A program made the position numbers and the translations under genes. The notes under the pieces were generated by a model. That model was not told where the DNA came from. It did no database searches and was given only the letters and a program-made list of their open reading frames with translations. This document shows positions 50,485-60,231 of a stretch of 64,000 nucleotides of DNA, piece after piece. The stretch lies in NCBI GenBank assembly GCA_947626095.1, contig CANQQV010000005.1, forward strand, positions 1-64,000, in the 5' to 3' direction. The DNA comes from an uncultured Bacilli bacterium. GTDB lineage: Bacteria > Bacillota_I > Bacilli_A > RF39 > UBA660. How positions within the stretch are numbered: the first letter of the stretch is position 1; every line of letters starts with the position of its first letter.

Positions 50485-52434
50485 ATGAAATTATTAAAAA
50501 AATTATTTACTTTAGTTTGTGTTTTATTTATTATGGGTATTTTTGGGATTGTTGGATTATATTTATACGCTTATTTTTCACCAAAGTTAGATATTAAAAA
50601 TACTAATCAAATATATATTTATGATGATAAAGAGGATTTAGTTTATCAAGGTTCAGGTAATAATGAATGGGTTTCTTTAGATAATATATCACCATACTTT
50701 ATTGATGCGGTATTAAGTACAGAAGATAAGAATTTTTATAAACACCATGGATTTGATATACCAAGAATTATTAAAGCTATGTATGTAAATATTAAAAGTG
50801 GCAGTATTGTCCAAGGAGCTTCAACAATTAGTCAACAATATATTAAGAATATGTATTTAGATTTTGATAAGACTTGGAAAAGAAAAATAGAAGAAGCTTT
50901 TTTAACTTTAAGATTAGAAGTTCAGTATGAGAAAAGTGAAATATTGGAAGGATATTTGAATACAATTAATTTTGGTCAAGGTAATTATGGTGTTGAAAAT
51001 GCTAGTCATTTTTATTTTAATAAGGATGCAAAAGATTTAACTTTGGAAGAAGCGATTATTTTAGCAGGTATTCCAAAATCGCCGAATAAATATAATCCAG
51101 TTAGTGATTATGAAGCTTCTTTAAAGAGAGCTAAAGTAATTAGTAAGTTAATGCTTAATAATGATTGTATTGATCAAGGTACTTATGATAACTTATTTAA
51201 AGATGATATAGCGATATATGGTAAAGCAAGTGATAATAATTTAAATATGCTAATGTATTATCAAGATGCGGTTTATGATGAATTAGAAAGTTTAGAAGCA
51301 ATACCTGATTCGTTGATTGAATCCGGAGGAATTAGAATTTATACTTCACTTAATATGGATGCGCAAAAGTTAATGGAAGAAAATATCTTAGCCGAAATGA
51401 AAGATGAAGATAGTATGCAAGTAGCAAGTATTATTGTTAATCCTAAAACTGGTGGAGTTATGGCTTTAACTGGTGGGTTTGATTATGCTAAAAGTCAGTA
51501 TAACCGAGCAATAAGTAGTAAAAGACAAGTGGGATCATCTATTAAACCGATTCTTTATTATGCGGCATTAGAAAATGGGATGGTTTCTTCTTCAACTTTC
51601 TTAAGTGAACCAACAACTTTTATGTTTTCATCTAATCAAGAATATTCACCATCTAATTATAATGATAAGTATGGAAATAAAAATATTACAATGGCCGCGG
51701 CGATTGCTTATTCAGATAATATTTATGCGGTTAAGACACATTTATTTTTAGGGGAAGATACTTTAGTTAATACAGCTCATAGGATGGGTATTAAAGCCGA
51801 TTTACAAGCTATACCTTCTCTGGCTTTAGGTACTTGTGAATTAAGTATGTTAGATTTTGCAAGAGCTTATACAACTTTAGCTAGTGGCGGCTATAAAAGA
51901 GATTTAACGTTTATTAATAGAATTGAAGATATACAAGGAAATGTATTATATGAAAAGAATGATAGTGCTGATTTAGTATTAAATGAAGCTTATGACTATA
52001 TATTAAATGAAATGATGACTTCGACTTATAATTCAGCTTTCGTAGATTATAATACACCAACGGTTATGAGTGTTGCTTCGAAGATATCAAGTAAGTATGC
52101 TATAAAGACTGGTTCATCTGGAACTGATTGTTGGATGGTTGGGTATAACCCAAATGTTTTGATGATGGTATGGAATGGTAATGATGATAATAGCGAACTT
52201 AAAGTAGCGGATGGTAAGATATCCAAAAACATTTGGGTGAATACAGTAGAAAATTTAGATATCGATAAGACTTGGTATGAAAAACCAGCTAATGTAGTTG
52301 GAGTGCCACTTAATGCAATTACTGGGGAAGAAACGAAAGATACGAAAAATTCAACAATCTTTTATTATGTAAGTGGTAGTGAATATCGTAATGCGGATAC
52401 AGAAGCAGTTTTTAAAGAAGTAACTAAAGAATAA
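50485..52434 (+). CDS. Class A penicillin-binding protein
   Basis: 649 residues. Membrane helix 5-30; GT51 transglycosylase domain with STEDKNFYKHHGFD, QGASTISQQYIKNMYLD and RKIEEAFLTLRLE; transpeptidase domain with SxxK (GSSIKP), SxN (YSDN) and KTG (IKTGSS). Polymerises and cross-links peptidoglycan. The ATG at 50485 follows GGGTG; the ATG 12 bases earlier has no site. Its position beside argS matches pbpG (ywhE) of Bacillus, a PBP used in spore wall synthesis. Confidence 0.95.
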   Translation: MKLLKKLFTLVCVLFIMGIFGIVGLYLYAYFSPKLDIKNTNQIYIYDDKEDLVYQGSGNNEWVSLDNISPYFIDAVLSTEDKNFYKHHGFDIPRIIKAMYVNIKSGSIVQGASTISQQYIKNMYLDFDKTWKRKIEEAFLTLRLEVQYEKSEILEGYLNTINFGQGNYGVENASHFYFNKDAKDLTLEEAIILAGIPKSPNKYNPVSDYEASLKRAKVISKLMLNNDCIDQGTYDNLFKDDIAIYGKASDNNLNMLMYYQDAVYDELESLEAIPDSLIESGGIRIYTSLNMDAQKLMEENILAEMKDEDSMQVASIIVNPKTGGVMALTGGFDYAKSQYNRAISSKRQVGSSIKPILYYAALENGMVSSSTFLSEPTTFMFSSNQEYSPSNYNDKYGNKNITMAAAIAYSDNIYAVKTHLFLGEDTLVNTAHRMGIKADLQAIPSLALGTCELSMLDFARAYTTLASGGYKRDLTFINRIEDIQGNVLYEKNDSADLVLNEAYDYILNEMMTSTYNSAFVDYNTPTVMSVASKISSKYAIKTGSSGTDCWMVGYNPNVLMMVWNGNDDNSELKVADGKISKNIWVNTVENLDIDKTWYEKPANVVGVPLNAITGEETKDTKNSTIFYYVSGSEYRNADTEAVFKEVTKE

Positions 52435-52435
52435 G

Positions 52436-52468
52436 AAAAGATACATAGTGTTGATTATGTATCTTTTT
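52436..52468 (+). terminator. Terminator of the PBP gene
   Basis: 12-bp stem AAAAGATACATA/TATGTATCTTTT, loop of eight, T-run; begins 2 bases after the stop. Confidence 0.85.
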
Positions 52469-52484
52469 CAAATGTATATAATAA

Positions 52485-52508
52485 AAAGACAACTTTTTAG
52501 TTGTCTTT
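52485..52508 (-). terminator. Terminator of noc
   Basis: 10-bp stem AAAGACAACT/AGTTGTCTTT with loop TTTT; T-run on the minus strand; contains the noc stop. Confidence 0.85.
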
Positions 52509-54017
52509 ATGTATTTGCATTGTAATTTGATAATTGTTATCAAAGTCGATTTCTTCAACATTAATGAAGAAACCTTTTTCGCCTAATCCTTCAATACAAG
52601 AACGAACTGTAGCAATTGCATCTTTTAAATCCATCTTACCTGGAGCGGCTGGTTTTTGACCATTATTCATTAGTTGATCTACAGCTTGCATTGGATCCAC
52701 TTCTTTTTCTTCTTTATTAGCTATTTCAATTTCTGGACTATTATCCATAACTGGAGTAAAGAATTTATTATTTGGATTACGATCAAAATCAGTATTTAAT
52801 GGAGCACCATTATATGGATTAATTGAACTATTAACGACTGGTTTAGGTGGTTCTGGTTTTGGCTCTTCTACTGGAGTTGGATTAGGATTATTATTCATAT
52901 TGATAAATGAATTACTTGGAGTTGGTGAATCAAATACTTCAAAAGTATTATTATTTTCAGCAACTGGAGTCATATTATTCATTGTATTATTCATTAGTTC
53001 TGTGGAATTCATAAAATTTGATTGTGGAGTTGTATTATTATCAAAAGTATTTGCCATATTAAAGTATTTATTTTGTTCTGAAGGTTGTTCAACGATACTT
53101 TCTGGTGGCATAATTGTACTTACAGAATTTGGTGTAGCAATATTAAATTCAGGAATCGTTGTTGCTTGAGTATATGGAGCTGGTTCTTCTAACGATTCTG
53201 GTTCATTTGATACTGGTTGAATATTATTTGATACTGGTGTTTCCTCTAATGTTTCTAATGTTTCTAGTTGCTCTGGAGGATTATTTTTAATTCGATTAGC
53301 TTCACTAATATCGATTGAATTAGCTTTGATATCTTCGATACTTGGAATTGATGATACTAATGGAACTTCACCAGTACCTTCATCTTCTTCATCGGCACTA
53401 ACCATTTGATTAGCTTCATTTAATTTTTTTAATTCTAAGTCTAATTGTCTAACTGTTAAACGTTCATTAATTATACGATGTAGCCATTCTCTTTGGGCAT
53501 TCTTGTCTTCTAAAGATAACAAAGTACGAGCATGACGTTCAGATATTTTTTCTTCAAGTAAGGCTTGTTGTACTTCTTCGTCTAAGTTTAATAAACGTAA
53601 TTTATTAGCAATAGATGGTTGAGATAAACCCATTCTTTTAGCTAGTTGTTCTTGAGTAAGATAACCTTTATCAAGTAAACTTTTATATGAACGAGCTTCC
53701 TCAATAGCTGTTAAATCTCTTCTTTGAACATTTTCAACTAAAGCTACTTCGGCTGATTTATTATCATCGATATTAGCTATTACTGCTGGAACTGTAGTAA
53801 GACCAGCTATTTGAGCAGCTTTATATCTTCTTTCACCAGCAATTATTTCATATTTATCGCCTAATTTTCTTAATACTAATGGTTGGATAATACCATGTTC
53901 TCTAATAGAATCAGCAAGTTCTTTTAAACCTTGTTCATCGAATGAAAGTCTTGGTTGGAATCTATTAGGTATTATATCTTCAATATGTACTTGTAGTACG
54001 CCTGATTCTAGATTCAT
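52497..54017 (-). CDS. noc: Nucleoid occlusion protein Noc (ParB paralogue) with long linker
   Basis: 506 residues, versus about 280 in Bacillus Noc. Residues 1-200 are a ParB/Noc core: GERRYKAAQ, ENVQRRDLTAIEEA, and helix-turn-helix GLSQPSIANKLRLLNL, which reads like Noc rather than ParB. Residues ~205-445 are a low-complexity Asn/Pro/Glu/Thr linker, and ~450-506 a compact C-terminal domain (DLKDAIATVRSCIEGL...). The amphipathic N-terminal membrane helix of Bacillus Noc is missing. Noc stops division over DNA. It lies between rsmG and the PBP gene, as noc does next to rsmG in Bacillus. Confidence 0.88.
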   Translation of the reverse strand: MNLESGVLQVHIEDIIPNRFQPRLSFDEQGLKELADSIREHGIIQPLVLRKLGDKYEIIAGERRYKAAQIAGLTTVPAVIANIDDNKSAEVALVENVQRRDLTAIEEARSYKSLLDKGYLTQEQLAKRMGLSQPSIANKLRLLNLDEEVQQALLEEKISERHARTLLSLEDKNAQREWLHRIINERLTVRQLDLELKKLNEANQMVSADEEDEGTGEVPLVSSIPSIEDIKANSIDISEANRIKNNPPEQLETLETLEETPVSNNIQPVSNEPESLEEPAPYTQATTIPEFNIATPNSVSTIMPPESIVEQPSEQNKYFNMANTFDNNTTPQSNFMNSTELMNNTMNNMTPVAENNNTFEVFDSPTPSNSFINMNNNPNPTPVEEPKPEPPKPVVNSSINPYNGAPLNTDFDRNPNNKFFTPVMDNSPEIEIANKEEKEVDPMQAVDQLMNNGQKPAAPGKMDLKDAIATVRSCIEGLGEKGFFINVEEIDFDNNYQITMQIHKDN

Positions 54018-54074
54018 ATAATCAGCCCCTTTTATCTAGTCTTTCCTATTATTAATAATACCCTATTTTACTTT

Positions 54075-54782
54075 TTATTTCAATGGGTACTTAACTATCT
54101 TGTCATATCTTCTTGGGTATTCCTTAGGTGTATTATTTATTTTTTTTATTTTAATTATATTTCTGGTACTTTCTTCGTATGGTAAAGAAAATTTAATTAT
54201 TTCTTCAATGTTTCCACCTAGCTTTTTAATCGCATTTAATGAAGAATTTATCTCTTCTTCATTTGATCCTTTTAAAGGAATAAAATAGCCATTTAATTTA
54301 GTTAGTGGTAAACATAATTCTGATAATGTAGTCATATTACTTACAGCTCTGGCAGTAACTAGGTCGAAGATTTCACGATTTTGAAGACAGAATTCTTCGG
54401 CACGACCATGATAATAATTTATATTAGTTAGTTGTAATTTATTTCCCAATTCTTGTAGGAAGTTGATTTTTTTATTGTTAGAATCTAGCAATGTTACTTC
54501 AATGTTGGGAAATAATATTTTAATAACCATACCAGGAAATCCTGCACCTGTGCCAATATCTATTAAGTTATTTATTTTATTTAAGTCAATTGCTTTTACT
54601 AAAGTTAGAGAATCATAAAAATGTTTTAAATAGATTTGGTCTTCTTCAGTAATAGCTGTTAGGTTGGTATGAGAGTTATATTCAACTAAGAATTTAGCAT
54701 AGATATCTAACTTATTTAATTGTTCTTCTGTTAGATTAAGACCTAGTTTGCTAACTTCTTTTATAAATTCTTCTTTATTCAT
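54075..54782 (-). CDS. rsmG: 16S rRNA m7G527 methyltransferase
   Basis: 235 residues. SAM-binding IDIGTGAGFPG, YNSHTNLTAI near the N-terminus and LVTARAVSNMTTLSELC. Methylates G527 of 16S rRNA; loss gives low-level streptomycin resistance in other species. Overlaps mnmG by 8 bases; ATG 54791 is an alternative start. Confidence 0.96.
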   Translation of the reverse strand: MNKEEFIKEVSKLGLNLTEEQLNKLDIYAKFLVEYNSHTNLTAITEEDQIYLKHFYDSLTLVKAIDLNKINNLIDIGTGAGFPGMVIKILFPNIEVTLLDSNNKKINFLQELGNKLQLTNINYYHGRAEEFCLQNREIFDLVTARAVSNMTTLSELCLPLTKLNGYFIPLKGSNEEEINSSLNAIKKLGGNIEEIIKFSLPYEESTRNIIKIKKINNTPKEYPRRYDKIVKYPLK

Positions 54783-56643
54783 CTTTACCATATTCCTTTT
54801 TTAAATAAACTGAAAGAATTGAAATATCAGCAGGATTTACACCACTAATTCGAATTGCTTGAGCTATTGTTTTAGGTCTTACTTCTTTTAGTTTTTGACG
54901 GGCTTCAGAAGCAATATTTTTAATCTTATCATAATCAATATCTTCAGGTATTTGTTTTTTTTCAAGTTTTAACATTTTTTCAGCTTCTTTATAAGCTTTG
55001 GCAATATATCCTTCGTATTTTAAATTGATTTCGATTTGTTCTTTGATTTCGTCAGGATATGGTATTTCAACTATTTCATTTAAAAAGTTCATTGTTATTT
55101 CTGGTCTTTTGATTAATTGTTCTAGGGTAATACCATTGTTAGGTACTTGGTAGTTATTAGTAATAAATTTATTTTTGATTTCGTCAGTTAGTTTTAATTT
55201 AGTTTCTTTCATATAGTTAAGTAATTCGTTTATAGACTCTTCTTTAGTTTGTAAACGTTTTATTTGTTCTTCGTTTATTAGTCCGACCTCATAACCATAT
55301 TTTCTTAAACGTAAATCAGCATTATCACTACGTAATAATAATCTAAATTCAGCACGGGAAGTTAGTAAACGGTACGGATCTCTAATTCCTTTAGTAATTA
55401 AATCATCGATTAAAACACCGATATAAGCATCAGATCTTTTTAAGACGAATGGTTCTTTTCCTTCTAGTTTTAGAGAAGCGTTGATACCTGCCATTAAACC
55501 TTGGCAAGCAGCTTCTTCATAACCACTTGTACCATTTATTTGACCAGCAGTATATAAGTTTTCAATTATTTTAGTTTCTAATGAAGCATTAAGTTGTGTT
55601 GGATAGATAGCATCATATTCAATGGCATAACCATATTTTAAGATTTTAGCATTTTCTAAGCCTGGTAAGCTATGTACCATTAATTCTTGAATTTCAGGAG
55701 GCATAGAAGTTGAAAATCCTTGAAGATAGATATCGTCATAATAACGACTTTCTGGTTCTAAGAATAGTTGATGTCTTTCTTTATCAGCAAAACGAGTTAC
55801 TTTATCTTCAATTGATGGACAATATCTTGGACCAATACCTTTAATATCATCTAGTGCACCATACATACTTGATTTATTTAAATTATCTCTAATTATTTGA
55901 TGAGTTTTTTCTGTTGTATAAGTTAGATAGCATGGTTCTTGGTCTTCGATTTTATATGATGGTTCTAAATCAAAACTAAAGGTATGATATACACTATCAC
56001 CTGGTTCTAATTTAGTTTTAGAAAAATCAATTGTTTTACGATCGATTCTTTGTGGTGTACCAGTTTTTAATCTAATTATATTAAAGCCATATTCTTTTAA
56101 TTTATCACTTAGGAAGGTAGATGGTTTTTCACCATGAGGACCTTTTCTTGTACGAGTATTTCCCACTAAAATATCAGCTTTTAAATATGTACCAGTAGTT
56201 AGAATGACAGCTTGGGAAATAATTTTAGTACCATCTTCTAGGATAACTCCCCCTACTTTGCCATCTTCAATTATTAGGTCTTCAACCATTCCTTCTTTAA
56301 TATCTAAGTATTCTAATTTATTTAAAGTATTTAGCATTTCTTTTGGATAAGCTATTTTATCGCCTTGAGCACGTAATGATTGGACAGCTGGACCTTTAGC
56401 ACTATTTAGCATTTTGATTTGTAAATGGGTTTTATCAGCTACTTTACCCATAATGCCACCTAAGGCATCTATTTCTCTAACTACTATACCTTTAGCACTA
56501 CCACCAATATGAGGATTACAAGGCATATCAGCGATATTTTTTAAGTTACTGGTTATTAATAAAGTTTTATGTTTTTTAGTAGCGCAGGCATGAGCTGCTT
56601 CACAGCCGGCATGTCCCCCACCGACAACAATTATTTCATACAT
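54775..56643 (-). CDS. mnmG: tRNA uridine-5-carboxymethylaminomethyl modification enzyme MnmG
   Basis: 622 residues. FAD site VVGGGHAGCEAAHACA, CNPHIGGSAKGIVVREIDALGG, TGTYLKADILVG and a C-terminal helical domain with SEARQKLKEVRP. Works with MnmE at wobble U34. AGAGGTG precedes the ATG; it lies 18 nt after mnmE. Confidence 0.98.
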   Translation of the reverse strand: MYEIIVVGGGHAGCEAAHACATKKHKTLLITSNLKNIADMPCNPHIGGSAKGIVVREIDALGGIMGKVADKTHLQIKMLNSAKGPAVQSLRAQGDKIAYPKEMLNTLNKLEYLDIKEGMVEDLIIEDGKVGGVILEDGTKIISQAVILTTGTYLKADILVGNTRTRKGPHGEKPSTFLSDKLKEYGFNIIRLKTGTPQRIDRKTIDFSKTKLEPGDSVYHTFSFDLEPSYKIEDQEPCYLTYTTEKTHQIIRDNLNKSSMYGALDDIKGIGPRYCPSIEDKVTRFADKERHQLFLEPESRYYDDIYLQGFSTSMPPEIQELMVHSLPGLENAKILKYGYAIEYDAIYPTQLNASLETKIIENLYTAGQINGTSGYEEAACQGLMAGINASLKLEGKEPFVLKRSDAYIGVLIDDLITKGIRDPYRLLTSRAEFRLLLRSDNADLRLRKYGYEVGLINEEQIKRLQTKEESINELLNYMKETKLKLTDEIKNKFITNNYQVPNNGITLEQLIKRPEITMNFLNEIVEIPYPDEIKEQIEINLKYEGYIAKAYKEAEKMLKLEKKQIPEDIDYDKIKNIASEARQKLKEVRPKTIAQAIRISGVNPADISILSVYLKKEYGKDE

Positions 56644-56661
56644 AGTTATTCACACCTCTTT

Positions 56662-58029
56662 TTATTTCCCAAGACAAAATCTACTAAACATTTCATCTAG
56701 TAATTCTTCTTCATAGGTAGTTCCATTAATCATACCTAGTTGTTCCCAAATATTTTTGATATCAAGTTCGATCATATCTATTGGTTGGTTATCTTTTAAA
56801 CCTTTTTCAATTTCTTCAATTGAAGTTAGACATTTTCTTAAGATACTTATACTACGACTATTACTTAGGTATGTTGGGTCAGCACTTTCTAGTTTATTTA
56901 GGTTAAATAATTCAATTATTTTGTTTTTTAATTCGTCAATTCCTTGATTATCTTTAATACTCATGTTGATAAGGCGAGATTTATCAACATTTAATTTAGT
57001 TATATCTATTTTAGAAGCTAAATCACATTTATTTAATATAACAATATATTCTTTTTCTTTAATTTTAGTTAGTAATTCTTCGATATCTGGGGTTAGTTCT
57101 TCATTATTATTTAGAACTAATAATACTAAGTCAGCTTCATCAATTGTTTTTAAGCTTTTAGAAACACCGATAGATTCTACTTTATCATCAGTTTTACGAA
57201 TACCAGCTGTATCGATTATATTTAAAATTATGCCATTAATACTTATTTGACCTTCGACTATATCTCTAGTTGTACCAGCGATATCGGTAACAATGGCTTT
57301 ATCTTCTTCTAGTAAAGCATTTAGTAAACTACTTTTACCGACGTTAGGACGACCAACGATGGATGTTTTAATGCCTTCTTTAATTATTTGACCGTTTTTA
57401 CTTTCTTCTAATATTTTATTAATTCTTTCTTTTAAGGATGTTATTTTAGGAATAAGTAAGTCGTTTGTTATTATATCGACATCATCATATTCAGGATAAT
57501 CGATATTAACGTTGATATTAGATATTATTTGAACTAAATCACTACGTAAGTTATTAATTAAATTTGAGACTTTACCAGTTACTGTATTAGTAGCTAGTTC
57601 TCTTTGAGTATCAGTTTTAGCATTGATTAAGTCCATTACACCTTCGGCTTCTAGTAAGTCGATACGGCCGTTTAGGAAAGCTCTTTTAGTAAATTCACCT
57701 GGTTCAGCTAGACGACAACCATTTGTAAGTAATAATTCTAGGACTTTATTAGTTGAGGCAATACCACCATGCGTGTTTATTTCAATAACATTTTCTCTAG
57801 TAAAAGTTTTAGGAGCTAACATAACGGATACTAAGACTTCATCAATTACTTTATTATCAGATGGATCGATTATTTTACCATAGTTAATAGTATGAGTTGC
57901 TACTTTAGTTAGGTCTTTACCTTTAAATAGTTTATTTACTATTTCAACTGACTCATCACCACTAACTCTAATGATAGCGATAGCCCCTACTCCTTGACTG
58001 GTAGCTATGGCACAGATTGTATCATTCAT
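56662..58029 (-). CDS. mnmE: tRNA modification GTPase MnmE
   Basis: 455 residues. N-terminal tetrahydrofolate-binding domain, G domain with GRPNVGKSS, DIAGTTRD, DTAGI and NKCD, and the C-terminal CLGK whose Cys is conserved. Partner of MnmG. AAGGAG precedes the ATG; an extended -10 (TGC-TATAAT, 58053-58058) lies upstream, just downstream of the Noc site. Confidence 0.98.
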   Translation of the reverse strand: MNDTICAIATSQGVGAIAIIRVSGDESVEIVNKLFKGKDLTKVATHTINYGKIIDPSDNKVIDEVLVSVMLAPKTFTRENVIEINTHGGIASTNKVLELLLTNGCRLAEPGEFTKRAFLNGRIDLLEAEGVMDLINAKTDTQRELATNTVTGKVSNLINNLRSDLVQIISNINVNIDYPEYDDVDIITNDLLIPKITSLKERINKILEESKNGQIIKEGIKTSIVGRPNVGKSSLLNALLEEDKAIVTDIAGTTRDIVEGQISINGIILNIIDTAGIRKTDDKVESIGVSKSLKTIDEADLVLLVLNNNEELTPDIEELLTKIKEKEYIVILNKCDLASKIDITKLNVDKSRLINMSIKDNQGIDELKNKIIELFNLNKLESADPTYLSNSRSISILRKCLTSIEEIEKGLKDNQPIDMIELDIKNIWEQLGMINGTTYEEELLDEMFSRFCLGK

Positions 58030-58112
58030 ATTTTTAGCTCCTTTCGGCCTGTATTATAGCATACTTTAGGTATTTGGGAAATGATTTTTATTATATATTA
58101 ATTATAGCAAAA

Positions 58113-58130
58113 TTATTTCCCGGGAAATAA
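58113..58130. promoter_or_regulatory. Noc-binding site (NBS), perfect palindrome
   Basis: TTATTTCCCGGGAAATAA, an 18-bp perfect palindrome containing ATTTCCCGGGAAAT, the published Noc consensus. It lies in the gap between jag and mnmE, about 4 kb from noc and 2 kb from oriC. It is the only such site I found in the window. Confidence 0.85.
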
Positions 58131-58156
58131 AAAAGAAGAGTTACTTTACTCTTCTT
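58129..58156 (-). terminator. Terminator of jag
   Basis: 9-bp stem AAGAAGAGT/ACTCTTCTT (58133-58156), loop of six, T-run on the minus strand running into the Noc site; overlaps the jag stop. Confidence 0.8.
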
Positions 58157-58787
58157 CACCATTTTCTTCTGGCTCTTCAGTTTCGACATATCTAATAACA
58201 ATATGACGATTTGGCTCTTCACCTTCACTAGTAGTTGATAGATTTTTGTATTTAGATAAGGCATTATGAATTATTCTTCTTTCATAAGAGTTCATATTAT
58301 CTAAACTAACATCTATTTTGGTTTTTAATACTTCACGAGCAATACGTTTAGCATTTCTTTCTAAATTAGATATTTTCTTTTCTTTATAGTTTTCAACATC
58401 TAATAAGATATATGGGTATGTACCAATTTCATTAAAAGCTATTTGACGTAGAACTGTTTGGATAGCCATTAATGTTTGACCATTACGACCAATTAAAATA
58501 TTATTTTTATCAGAATACATTTTAATGTTGATTTGTTCATCTCTAACATTTGTTTCGAATTGGCATTCGATTCCCATATTTTTTAACATTTCAGCTAATT
58601 TTTCTTTTAAGAAATTAGCAACATCAGTTATTTTAACTACTTTGCAAATATAAGTTGTAGCTTTGAATAATTTACCCTTTTTTTCTTCTTCTTTAATGAA
58701 TACTTCATTTTCTGTAACATTTAATTCAGCTAAAGCTTTTTCTTTAGCTTCCTCTTTTGTTTTTCCTTCAAATACTTCAATCTTCAT
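58146..58787 (-). CDS. jag: RNA-binding protein Jag/KhpB
   Basis: 213 residues: Jag-N domain (KIEVFEGKTKEEAKEKALAEL), KH domain with ILIGRNGQTLMAIQTVL, and R3H domain (NSYERRIIHNALSKYKNLSTTSEGEEPNRHIVI). KhpB binds many RNAs and affects elongation and division. It overlaps nothing; the yidC stop precedes by 1 nt. Ends in an acidic tail. Confidence 0.96.
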   Translation of the reverse strand: MKIEVFEGKTKEEAKEKALAELNVTENEVFIKEEEKKGKLFKATTYICKVVKITDVANFLKEKLAEMLKNMGIECQFETNVRDEQINIKMYSDKNNILIGRNGQTLMAIQTVLRQIAFNEIGTYPYILLDVENYKEKKISNLERNAKRIAREVLKTKIDVSLDNMNSYERRIIHNALSKYKNLSTTSEGEEPNRHIVIRYVETEEPEENGEEE

Positions 58788-58788
58788 A

Positions 58789-59727
58789 CTACTTCCTCTT
58801 CTCCATTAATTTCTTTATAACAAAATTTTGAATGACAGCAAAACCATTAGTTACGATCCAATATAAAGCAATGGCAGTTGGTAAACTTAATGATGCTACT
58901 GAAACCATTAAAATCATAAAGATAAACATAAAATTAGTTTGTTGAGCTATTTCGGAGTTTTTATCTTGACTGGCCATTGATATCTTAAATGATAAGAACG
59001 TTGTTAATATAATTAAGATTATCAACAATATATATAAATAATTATGTTGCATAATACCAGTTACTGGAGTCATACCTAAGTTCATTGTTAAGAATTTCCC
59101 TTCGAATATTGCTGGTACTCTATTAATTGCTTCTAAGAAAGCAAAGAATAACGGCAACTGAATGAAGGCTAGTAAACAACCACTAACAGGATTTATTTCA
59201 TATTTTTTATATACTAACATTGTTTCTTGGCTCTTAGCCATTAATGATTCATTATCTGTTTTATTACGATATTTTCTTTCAATACGTGCTATTTCTGGTT
59301 GAGCTTTTTTCATATTTTCTGATTGTTTGACGGTTTTAATTTGAATTGGTAACATAATTAATCTTATTAATAAACCGATTATCATTACTGATATACCCAT
59401 ATTCTTAACTAAGTAACCAAATTTTAAGATGATATAAGCTAATGGTTTAATAAAGATTGATTCCCATAAACCTTGGTATTTTAATTTGCCTGGCGTAAAA
59501 TTTTTACATGTTGGTAAATCTTCTAAACTTACTTTTAAATTATCATCATATTTCTCATAAGTTTTTAATAAATCTTCATCACTTGGTTTACATAATATGT
59601 TAGAAGTAAGAGTTTGACCAGTTTTTTCATTGGTTACAGCTTCCTTACCATCTTTTAAAGTTTGGGTACATCCGGTTAATAATATTAGTAATAATGCAAT
59701 AATAAATATTTTTGTTTTCTTTTTCAC
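58789..59727 (-). CDS. yidC: Membrane protein insertase YidC (SpoIIIJ/OxaA1)
   Basis: 312 residues. GTG start at 59727 after AAGGGTGA. Lipoprotein signal with lipobox LTGC (about residues 17-20), then five membrane helices with the hydrophilic-groove Arg in LLIRLIMLPIQIKTVKQS. Inserts membrane proteins, alone or with SecYEG. In Bacillus the homologue SpoIIIJ is also needed for sporulation. Confidence 0.97.
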   Translation of the reverse strand: MKKKTKIFIIALLLILLTGCTQTLKDGKEAVTNEKTGQTLTSNILCKPSDEDLLKTYEKYDDNLKVSLEDLPTCKNFTPGKLKYQGLWESIFIKPLAYIILKFGYLVKNMGISVMIIGLLIRLIMLPIQIKTVKQSENMKKAQPEIARIERKYRNKTDNESLMAKSQETMLVYKKYEINPVSGCLLAFIQLPLFFAFLEAINRVPAIFEGKFLTMNLGMTPVTGIMQHNYLYILLIILIILTTFLSFKISMASQDKNSEIAQQTNFMFIFMILMVSVASLSLPTAIALYWIVTNGFAVIQNFVIKKLMEKRK

Positions 59728-59737
59728 TGTATCACCC

Positions 59738-60058
59738 TTATTGATTTAATAAATCTATTAAAGCTTGTTCTAAGATTGCATATTTTACTTCTGAACAGCT
59801 CCTTCTTATCATTATAATATAATTATGGTTATTTTTAAATAAATTTCTGTTTTTATCAATAATAGATCTTACTTGTCTTTTTAATTTATTTCGTAAATGT
59901 GCTTTACCGACTTTATTACTAATAGCGATACCAAAATTTATTTCTGGGTCTTCTTTTTTAGAACTATATAAGACAAAATATGAATTTTTTATATATTTAC
60001 CATTCTTTATTATATTATTAAATAATTTTTGGTCTTTGATGGTTTCAGCCCTTTTCAT
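59738..60058 (-). CDS. rnpA: Ribonuclease P protein component
   Basis: 106 residues with FGIAISNKVGKAHLRNKLKRQVR, the RNR motif that binds the RNA subunit. Helps RNase P mature tRNA 5' ends. It lies between rpmH and yidC, the canonical order. No rnpB gene was found in this window. Confidence 0.96.
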   Translation of the reverse strand: MKRAETIKDQKLFNNIIKNGKYIKNSYFVLYSSKKEDPEINFGIAISNKVGKAHLRNKLKRQVRSIIDKNRNLFKNNHNYIIMIRRSCSEVKYAILEQALIDLLNQ

Positions 60059-60082
60059 ATTCTTTCATCCCTTTTAATACAT

Positions 60083-60107
60083 AAAAAACCACTTAAGATA
60101 GTGGCTT
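60083..60107 (-). terminator. Partial terminator after rpmH
   Basis: 8-bp stem (AAACCACT/AGTGGCTT, one G-U pair), loop of six, T6 on the minus strand; overlaps the rpmH stop and probably lets rpmH exceed rnpA. Confidence 0.7.
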
Positions 60108-60231
60108 ATTTAACTACGACTTTTTTACGTCCCTTTTTTCTTCTTGAATTTAGAATATTACTTTCTTTTCTAGCAAAGAATCCATGTTTTTTTGCTCTTT
60201 TTCTATTATTTGGTTGATAAGTTCTTTTCAT
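60106..60231 (-). CDS. rpmH: 50S ribosomal protein bL34
   Basis: 41 residues, [20 protein letters not shown] then a basic tail ending GRKKVVVK, slightly shorter than the usual 44. GGAGGTG precedes the ATG at 60231. It is the first leftward gene from oriC, the classic rpmH-dnaA divergence. Confidence 0.96.
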   Translation of the reverse strand: MKRTYQPNNRKRAKKHGFFARKESNILNSRRKKGRKKVVVK

